The notes under the pieces are model-generated. The model saw only the letters and a program-made list of their open reading frames with translations, did not search any database and was not told where the DNA came from. A stretch of 19,635 nt of DNA from Bacteroidaceae bacterium (GTDB taxonomy: Bacteria > Bacteroidota > Bacteroidia > Bacteroidales > Bacteroidaceae): the NCBI GenBank assembly GCA_900765575.1, contig CAAFRW010000262.1:1-19635 (forward strand), written 5' to 3'. Below are positions 14,901 through 19,635 of the stretch, one piece after another. Within the stretch, counting starts at the first letter, position 1, and each line of letters starts with the position of its first letter. The position numbers and the translations under genes were made by a program.

Positions 14901-15694
14901 GTTCCGGTGGATGCACCGTTGAACGGTTCAACGGTAGTAGGGAAGTTGTGCGTCTCTGCTTTTAAAGAGAGAACTGTTTTGATATCTTTGATAATAAAAT
15001 AGTCGGATGTAGAGTGGTCGGCCGGAGCGAATTGCTCTACTACCGGGCCTTCAGAGAATGCTACATTATCTTTATAAGCTGAAATGATTTTATTTGGATT
15101 CTCCGCGGTGGTCTTTTTTATCATTTGGAATAGAGAGGATTCCATTTCTACTCCATCGATGATGAAAGTACCTCCAAAGATTTTGTGACGGCAGTGCTCC
15201 GAATTAATTTGAGCGAAACCAAAAACCTCAGAGTCTGTAAGTTTACGCCCCAGGTCTTTTTCTACTTTTAGTAAGTAGTCCATTTCTTCGCGTGAAAGAG
15301 CCAAACCTTCTTTTTCGTTGTATTCTTCCAGATTCTCAACATAAACAATAGGCTGAGGCTTTAAATTAGTGGTGAATACATTTTGGTTTAATTCTTTATA
15401 CATGCGTTGAAGCATTGGGTCGTAGTTCGCATTTTCATCTTTTACAGGAAAATACTCTTCAATGCGAAGAATCCCTTCCAGTCCCATATTCTGGGTGATT
15501 TCCACAGCGTTTGTACTCCACGGCGTAATCATTTCTTTACGTGGCCCTACAAAGTAACCTTTTAGGTTTTCTTCGGTTTCTACTGTTGCGTCTCCATAGA
15601 GCCAGCACAATTTTTTAATTTCTTCAGACGATAACTCGTGATTGCACTCTGTGGCTATCACATTTTTGGCGGAGGTCCTGAAAAATAGAATCAT
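11993..15694 (-). CDS. purL: Phosphoribosylformylglycinamidine synthase, single-chain large form
   Basis: Cytoplasmic purine biosynthesis enzyme that converts FGAR plus glutamine and ATP to FGAM. At 1233 residues it is the large one-chain form (E. coli about 1295) holding synthetase and glutaminase. Seen: ETHNFPTTVEPFNGASTGTGGEIRD in the synthetase part, SIHDHGSAGHVNCLSELVEE, VNVPTGKDSLSM-like NVPTGKDSLSM, AGHDISAGGL, and the C-terminal class I glutaminase with nucleophile C1079 in LGVCNGCQLMMELN and the H1192/E1194 pair in MPHLERAF. The start ATG at 15694 gives MILFFRTSAKNVIATE, consistent with the family. It is transcribed alone, from a good promoter in the divergent region shared with the LysE-family gene, and ends in a hairpin. 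Confidence 0.97.
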   Translation of the reverse strand: MILFFRTSAKNVIATECNHELSSEEIKKLCWLYGDATVETEENLKGYFVGPRKEMITPWSTNAVEITQNMGLEGILRIEEYFPVKDENANYDPMLQRMYKELNQNVFTTNLKPQPIVYVENLEEYNEKEGLALSREEMDYLLKVEKDLGRKLTDSEVFGFAQINSEHCRHKIFGGTFIIDGVEMESSLFQMIKKTTAENPNKIISAYKDNVAFSEGPVVEQFAPADHSTSDYFIIKDIKTVLSLKAETHNFPTTVEPFNGASTGTGGEIRDRMGGGKGSWPIAGTAVYMTSYPRTEEGREWEELLPVRKWLYQTPEQILIKASNGASDFGNKFGQPLICGSLLTFEHKENDTFYGYDKVIMLAGGVGYGTQRDCLKGKPEAGNKIVVIGGDNYRIGLGGGSVSSVETGRYSSGIELNAVQRANAEMQKRANNVVRALCEEDTNPIVSIHDHGSAGHVNCLSELVEECGGLIDMSKLPIGDKTLSAKEIIANESQERMGLLIKEEAIEHVRKVAERERAPMYVVGETTGDARFAFEQADGVRPFDLAVDQMFGSSPKTYMIDKTVERHYEDVTYDTGKVNEYVARVLQLEAVACKDWLTNKVDRSVTGKVARQQCQGEIQLPLSDCGVVALDYRGEKGIATSLGHAPQAALADPAAGSVLSLSEALTNIVWAPFADGMDSISLSANWMWPCRSQEGEDARLYTAVKALSDFCCALQINVPTGKDSLSMTQKYPNGEKVISPGTVIVSAGGEVSDIKKVVSPVLVNDKKTSLYHIDFSFDKLRLGGSAFAQSFNKVGDDVPTVQNPEYFRDAFLAIQELVNKQLILAGHDISAGGLITTLLEMCFANTEGGLEISLNKMKEDDLVKILFAENPGVVIQVKDKHKEEVKKILEDAGVGYIKLGTPTEERHILVTKGEATYQFGIDYLRDVWYSSSYLLDRKQSMNGCAQKRFENYKMQPLELVFNKDFTGKLSQYGLNPDRRTPSGIKAAIIREKGTNGEREMAYMLYLAGFDVKDVTMTDLISGRETLEDIHFIVFCGGFSNSDVLGSAKGWAGGFLFNPKAKAALDKFYARKDTLSLGVCNGCQLMMELNLITPEHKKKGKMLHNDSHKFESGFVGVTIPMNHSVLFGSLSGCKLGIWVAHGEGKFSLPYEEDKYHVIAKYSYDEYPGNPNGSDYSVAGIASEDGHHVAIMPHLERAFTPWQNAFYPLDRRNSDQITPWIEAFVNAKNWIAKNK

Positions 15695-15746
15695 ATGATG
15701 TCAATAATTAGTATTGTTTAAAATTCTATAGACTTGAATAGGTGTG

Positions 15747-15776
15747 CAAAGTTAACTAAAAGGGACGGGCTACAAA
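15747..15776 (-). promoter_or_regulatory. Promoter of purL
   Basis: Minus strand: TTTG (15776-15773), 18 bases, then TAACTTTG (15754-15747), matching both Bacteroidetes promoter elements (TTTG and TAnnTTTG). The predicted leader is about 45-50 bases, longer than for the other genes in this window; I see no riboswitch fold in it. This is the best promoter in the window. Confidence 0.7.
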
Positions 15777-15868
15777 AGAAAAGAGGAAAAATAAAGTGAA
15801 AAATGATAAAGGATTATGCAGGAATGAAAAAAAACACCTCTGTAGTTTCTCATTTCCCAAAAAAGTGT

Positions 15869-15876
15869 CATCTTTG
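15869..15876 (+). promoter_or_regulatory. Candidate -7 promoter box of the LysE-DUF4924-rfbD-prfC operon
   Basis: CATCTTTG, seven of eight matches to TAnnTTTG, with TTTC 19 bases upstream (15846-15849). It lies only four bases before the ATG at 15881, so transcription would begin at or very near the start codon. Either the mRNA is leaderless or the true promoter or start codon lies upstream. Confidence 0.35.
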
Positions 15877-15880
15877 CAGC

Positions 15881-16540
15881 ATGAATTGGTTAGAGCAAGT
15901 ATCACTATTGGAATTTTTAGTGAAAGGCTTTATTATTGGTGTGATTGTATCCGCGCCATTAGGGCCTGTGGGGGTATTGTGTATCCAACGAACATTGAAT
16001 AAAGGGCGTGCTTATGGTTTTGTTACAGGATTGGGCGCTGCTTTAAGTGATATTATATACGCTTTGTTTACAGGTTATGGCATGAGTTTTGTATTCGATT
16101 TTATTCAAGCGAATATTTTTTACTTGCAGTTGATTGGTAGTGTCATGCTTTTGGTTTTCGGTATTTATACCTTTCGAAGTAATCCGGTTCATTCCATCCG
16201 TCCGGTATCGTCTAATAAAGGAACTTTAGTTCATAATTTTGTAACCGCTTTTTTTGTTACGTTATCTAATCCCCTCATTATATTCTTATTTATTGGTTTT
16301 TTTGCCCGTTTTGCGTTTGTTCTTCCCGAAATACCTATATATGAGCAAACCTTGGGCTATCTGGCTATCGTTGCCGGAGCTATTGCCTGGTGGTTTAGTA
16401 TCACTTTCTTTGTGAGTAAAATAAGAAATCAATTCAATCTTCGTGGAATCTGGATATTGAACAGAGTCATTGGTGTAGTTGTTATACTTATGTCTATTGT
16501 GGGATTCTTTTATACTTTATCAGGGAATTCCTTGTACTAA
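15881..16540 (+). CDS. LysE/RhtB-family amino acid exporter
   Basis: A 219-residue inner membrane protein of the LysE translocator family, which exports amino acids or related small molecules; the substrate is not evident. Seen: VSAPLGPVGVLCIQRTLNKG (23-42), the family signature, followed by FVTGLGAALSDIIYALF, a hydrophobic segment with LIGSVMLLVFGIYTF, SNPLIIFLFIGFFA and two further helices. The start at 15881 gives a short N-terminus leading straight into the first helix, as usual in this family; an in-frame ATG at 15803 would add 26 unconserved-looking residues. It is first in a tight operon; the next gene begins 12 bases after its stop. Confidence 0.88.
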   Translation: MNWLEQVSLLEFLVKGFIIGVIVSAPLGPVGVLCIQRTLNKGRAYGFVTGLGAALSDIIYALFTGYGMSFVFDFIQANIFYLQLIGSVMLLVFGIYTFRSNPVHSIRPVSSNKGTLVHNFVTAFFVTLSNPLIIFLFIGFFARFAFVLPEIPIYEQTLGYLAIVAGAIAWWFSITFFVSKIRNQFNLRGIWILNRVIGVVVILMSIVGFFYTLSGNSLY

Positions 16541-16552
16541 ACTTTTTGCGAC

Positions 16553-17107
16553 ATGTTTATAGCCAAACAATTAAAGGAGAAGAATATAGCCGAATACTTG
16601 CTGTATATGTGGCAGGTAGAAGATTTGCTGCGTGCAAACGAATTGGATATAGAGAACATTAAGAAAACAATTATCGACCACTATCAGTTGGACGATACGC
16701 AAAAGAGTGAGCTTACACGTTGGTATGAAGATTTAATAAATATGATGCGTCTGGAAGGTGTCACCAAAGAGGGGCATCTACAAATAAATAAGAATACTCT
16801 TCTGTTGCTTACCGATTTGCATTTGCAATTACTTCGCTCCCCTAAAGTTCCTTTTTATGGAGCGGCTTATTATAAAGCATTGCCTTATATTGTGGAGCTT
16901 CGGGCAAAAAGTGACAAGAAGGAACTTCCGGAGTTGGAAACTTGTTTCGATGCCTTATACGGAGTGATGCTTTTGCGTCTTCAAAAGAAAGAAATTAGTT
17001 CGGAAACCAAGAAGGCCGTAGCCGAAATAGGGAATTTTATTTCTTTACTGGCTAATTATTACGAGAAAGAACAACGGGGAGAGTTGGATAAGATTTTGGA
17101 TAACTAA
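16553..17107 (+). CDS. DUF4924 family protein (Bacteroidetes, function unknown)
   Basis: A 184-residue, mostly helical cytoplasmic protein matching DUF4924, a Bacteroidetes family of unknown function. Recognisable stretches are MFIAKQLKEKNIAEYLLYMWQ at the N-terminus, DLLRANELDIENI, and VPFYGAAYYKALPYIVELR in the middle; the C-terminal half is rich in Lys and Glu (ANYYEKEQRGELDKILDN). No signal peptide, membrane helix or catalytic motif is visible. It is second of four genes, 12 bases after the LysE-family gene and 14 before rfbD; the tight spacing indicates co-transcription but does not reveal its job. Confidence 0.85.
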   Translation: MFIAKQLKEKNIAEYLLYMWQVEDLLRANELDIENIKKTIIDHYQLDDTQKSELTRWYEDLINMMRLEGVTKEGHLQINKNTLLLLTDLHLQLLRSPKVPFYGAAYYKALPYIVELRAKSDKKELPELETCFDALYGVMLLRLQKKEISSETKKAVAEIGNFISLLANYYEKEQRGELDKILDN

Positions 17108-17121
17108 TCAAAATTAGAGTA

Positions 17122-17982
17122 ATGAATATATTAATAACCGGAGCTAACGGACAATTAGGCAATGAAATGCGTGTGTTAGCTGTAGAGCATCCATGGCATA
17201 CCTATTATTTTACAGATGTGGCAGAACTTGATATTTGTAATCAGAAGGCAGTGACGGACTATGTGCTGGGGCATGCAATAGATTGCATTGTTAATTGCGC
17301 GGCTTATACGGCTGTAGACAATGCCGAGGAACATGCCGGGCTTTGTGACCTGTTGAATGCACATGCTCCGGGATTTTTAGCTGAAGCGGCTCAGAGCCGC
17401 GGAGCCTCTATGATACAGATTTCTACGGACTATGTGTTTGACGGAACACAACATATTCCTTATAAAGAGGAGGATAAAACTTGTCCGAACTCGGTCTATG
17501 GCCGGACCAAACTGAAAGGGGAGGAGGCTGTCATGCAGAAATGTGAGAAGGCTATGGTTATTCGTACGGCTTGGTTATATTCCACTTTCGGGAATAATTT
17601 TGTGAAGACGATGATACGTTTGGGTCGTGAGAGAGAGTCGTTAGGAGTGGTCTTCGACCAGATAGGAACTCCTACGTATGCCCGCGACCTGGCAGCAGTT
17701 ATATTTGTTGCGATGGAAGAAGGCATCGTACCCGATATTTATCATTTCAGTAATGAAGGGGTGTGCTCGTGGTACGACTTTACCAAAGCCATACACCGCA
17801 TTGCGGGAATTACTTCCTGCCGGGTGCGTCCGTTACATACGGATGAATATCCCAGTAAAGCTCCGCGTCCTTCTTATTCCGTATTGGATAAAACAAAAAT
17901 AAAAGATACATTCGAGATAGAAGTTCCTTATTGGGAAGAGAGTTTGGAAAGATGTGTCCGCTTATTGGAAGCCGGACAATAA
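17122..17982 (+). CDS. rfbD: dTDP-4-dehydrorhamnose reductase
   Basis: Last enzyme of dTDP-L-rhamnose synthesis, reducing dTDP-4-dehydro-L-rhamnose with NAD(P)H; supplies rhamnose for capsule or O-antigen type glycans. The 286-residue protein is an extended short-chain dehydrogenase: Rossmann G7-x2-G10-x2-G13 in ITGANGQLG, NCAAYTAVDNAE (58-69), STDYVFDG (101-108), and catalytic Y126-x3-K130 in SVYGRTK, with substrate-side GTPTYARDLA and FSNEGVCSWYDFTKAI. Length is normal. The other rhamnose genes (rfbA, rfbB, rfbC) are not in the window, so the pathway is split on the chromosome. The gene lies 14 bases after DUF4924 and 15 before prfC. Confidence 0.96.
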   Translation: MNILITGANGQLGNEMRVLAVEHPWHTYYFTDVAELDICNQKAVTDYVLGHAIDCIVNCAAYTAVDNAEEHAGLCDLLNAHAPGFLAEAAQSRGASMIQISTDYVFDGTQHIPYKEEDKTCPNSVYGRTKLKGEEAVMQKCEKAMVIRTAWLYSTFGNNFVKTMIRLGRERESLGVVFDQIGTPTYARDLAAVIFVAMEEGIVPDIYHFSNEGVCSWYDFTKAIHRIAGITSCRVRPLHTDEYPSKAPRPSYSVLDKTKIKDTFEIEVPYWEESLERCVRLLEAGQ

Positions 17983-17997
17983 AAATAGGTTGAGAAG

Positions 17998-19563
17998 ATG
18001 AATGAGATAGAAAGACGACGAACTTTTGCGATTATTGCGCATCCGGATGCCGGAAAGACCTCACTGACTGAAAAATTGTTGCTCTTTGGTGGGCAGATTC
18101 AAGTAGCCGGTGCTGTAAAGTCTAATAAGATTAAGAAAACCGCTACTTCCGACTGGATGGAGATTGAGAAACAGCGCGGTATCTCCGTAACGACTTCCGT
18201 CATGGAGTTTGATTATCGCGACTATAAAATCAATATTCTGGATACACCGGGTCACCAGGATTTTGCCGAAGATACCTATCGTACCTTAACGGCGGTAGAC
18301 AGTGTAATTATTGTAGTGGATGGCGCAAAAGGTGTGGAATCGCAGACGCGTAAGCTGATGGAAGTGTGCCGTATGCGAAATACGCCGGTGATTATCTTTG
18401 TAAATAAGATGGACCGTGAGGCAAAAGACCCTTTCGACTTGTTGGATGAACTGGAAGAAGAACTTGTTATTAAAGTACGTCCCCTGACATGGCCTATTGA
18501 AAGCGGCCCTCGCTTCAGAGGCGTGTACAATATTTACGAACAGAATTTGAACCTTTTCCAACCCTCTAAGCAAGTGGTTACCGAAAAGGTGGAAATCGAT
18601 ATACAGACCGAAGAGCTGGACCACCATATCGGTGCCTCTCTTGCCGAAAAGCTTCGTGGAGAGTTGGAACTGATTGAAGGAGTCTATCCGGATTTCGATG
18701 TGGAAGAATATTTGAAGGGCGAGCAGGCTCCTGTCTTTTTCGGTTCGGCTTTGAACAACTTCGGTGTGGAAGAGTTGCTGAACTGTTTTGTGGAGATAGC
18801 TCCAAGTCCGCGTCCTGTAACCGCTGAAGAGCGGACAGTGGAACCGAATGAACCGAAATTTAGCGGCTTTATCTTTAAGATTACCGCTAACATCGACCCG
18901 AACCACCGTTCGTGTGTGGCTTTCTGCAAAGTCTGTTCAGGTAAATTTACCCGTAACACGCCTTATCTGCATGTACGCCATAATAAGACGATGCGTTTCT
19001 CTTCTCCTACACAGTTTATGGCCCAGCGCAAAACAACTGTAGATGAGGCTTGGGCAGGCGATATCATCGGTTTGCCGGATAATGGAACGTTTAAGATTGG
19101 CGACACGCTGACAGAGGGTGAGAACCTTCATTTCAAAGGATTGCCCAGCTTCTCTCCGGAAATGTTTAAGTACATTGAGAATGCCGACCCAATGAAAACC
19201 AAGCAATTGAATAAGGGTATCGACCAGTTGATGGACGAGGGTGTGGCTCAGTTATTTGTGAACCAGTTCAATGGCCGTAAGATTATCGGAACGGTAGGAC
19301 AGTTGCAGTTTGAAGTCATCCAGTATCGTTTGGAAAATGAATACAATGCTCTTTGCCGTTGGGAGCCCGTTAGCTTGTATAAAGCCTGCTGGATAGAGAG
19401 CGACGATGCGGAAGAGTTGGACGCCTTTAAGAAACGGAAATACCAGTATATGGCGAAAGACCGGGACGGTCGGGATGTTTTCTTGGCCGACAGCAACTAT
19501 GTGTTGCAAATGGCGCAGATGGATTTCAAGCATATCCGTTTCCATTTTACAAGCGAATTCTAA
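17998..19563 (+). CDS. prfC: Peptide chain release factor 3 (GTPase)
   Basis: RF3 is a translational GTPase that removes RF1/RF2 from the ribosome after peptide release. The 521-residue protein (E. coli 529) shows G1 AHPDAGKT (14-21), the effector stretch KQRGISVTTSVMEF, G3 DTPGH (82-86), G4 NKMD (136-139), and the RF3-specific features TSDWMEIEKQRG, TWPIESGPRFRGVY, FFGSALNNFGVEELL and VGQLQFEVIQYRLENEY. These separate it from EF-G and TypA. It is the last gene of the four-gene plus-strand operon, 15 bases after rfbD; a purine-rich GTTGAGAAG stretch before the ATG may serve as ribosome site. Confidence 0.97.
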   Translation: MNEIERRRTFAIIAHPDAGKTSLTEKLLLFGGQIQVAGAVKSNKIKKTATSDWMEIEKQRGISVTTSVMEFDYRDYKINILDTPGHQDFAEDTYRTLTAVDSVIIVVDGAKGVESQTRKLMEVCRMRNTPVIIFVNKMDREAKDPFDLLDELEEELVIKVRPLTWPIESGPRFRGVYNIYEQNLNLFQPSKQVVTEKVEIDIQTEELDHHIGASLAEKLRGELELIEGVYPDFDVEEYLKGEQAPVFFGSALNNFGVEELLNCFVEIAPSPRPVTAEERTVEPNEPKFSGFIFKITANIDPNHRSCVAFCKVCSGKFTRNTPYLHVRHNKTMRFSSPTQFMAQRKTTVDEAWAGDIIGLPDNGTFKIGDTLTEGENLHFKGLPSFSPEMFKYIENADPMKTKQLNKGIDQLMDEGVAQLFVNQFNGRKIIGTVGQLQFEVIQYRLENEYNALCRWEPVSLYKACWIESDDAEELDAFKKRKYQYMAKDRDGRDVFLADSNYVLQMAQMDFKHIRFHFTSEF

Positions 19564-19635
19564 GCTGTCTTTTGAGAATCCGGTAGCAAAGAAATAGATG
19601 TTCCGTCTTTTTGAACGGATATAGTTAAGCCCCGC

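Noticed and set aside
15803..15880. Extended N-terminus of the LysE-family exporter
   Set aside because: The additional 26 residues are polar and unlike the family N-terminus, which starts just before the first membrane helix; kept as an alternative in the findings.
19600..19620. Short inverted repeat TCCGT/ACGGA as prfC terminator
   Set aside because: Only five pairs, no T-run after it within the visible sequence, and the window ends 15 bases later.

Overview
The window reads as chromosomal DNA of a member of the Bacteroidales (Bacteroides/Parabacteroides/Phocaeicola type). The evidence is a hybrid two-component system (HTCS) regulator, a DUF4924 protein, Bacteroidetes-type -7 promoter boxes (TAnnTTTG) in front of most transcription units, few Shine-Dalgarno sites and moderate GC. 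The genus cannot be fixed by eye.

Left part (1-4661, all on the minus strand, read right to left): a secreted thioredoxin lipoprotein (4661-4191), a radical SAM protein of the putative DNA modification/repair family (4030-2759), its partner DUF4130 protein (2670-1906), then uvrA running off the left edge (1490-1). Several carry their own candidate promoter, so this is a cluster of short units rather than one clear operon. The radical SAM/DUF4130 pair is a known but biochemically uncharacterised module. Both partners carry what look like sliding-clamp-binding peptides (QLPLF and QLSLPF), the most interesting signal here. The 415-base gap before uvrA holds a cluster of four CACATAGTTAGTT-type units that can fold into strong hairpins.

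Middle (4662-11846): a 515-base intergenic region ends in a tandem 84/83-base repeat whose units begin with a -7 promoter box; the last box drives a secreted GHL10-type glycosidase-like protein (5177-6685, plus). It converges, with overlapping stop codons, on a minus-strand unit made of an HTCS hybrid sensor/regulator (11846-7854) and two half-size chromate-type transporter subunits (7802-7251 and 7254-6682). No SusC/SusD genes are present, so the HTCS is not next to a normal polysaccharide utilisation locus.

Right part: purL (15694-11993, minus) ends in a large hairpin that also contains the candidate HTCS promoter. Divergent from purL is a tight four-gene plus-strand operon: LysE-family exporter, DUF4924 protein, rfbD (dTDP-rhamnose synthesis) and prfC (release factor 3), separated by 12-15 bases each. 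The last 72 bases after prfC hold no gene and only a weak short hairpin.

I saw no tRNA, rRNA, CRISPR array, intact insertion sequence, prophage or convincing frameshift. Most of the window is ordinary core genome; the points worth a second look are the DNA-repair pair, the repeat-borne promoters and the orphan HTCS-transporter operon.
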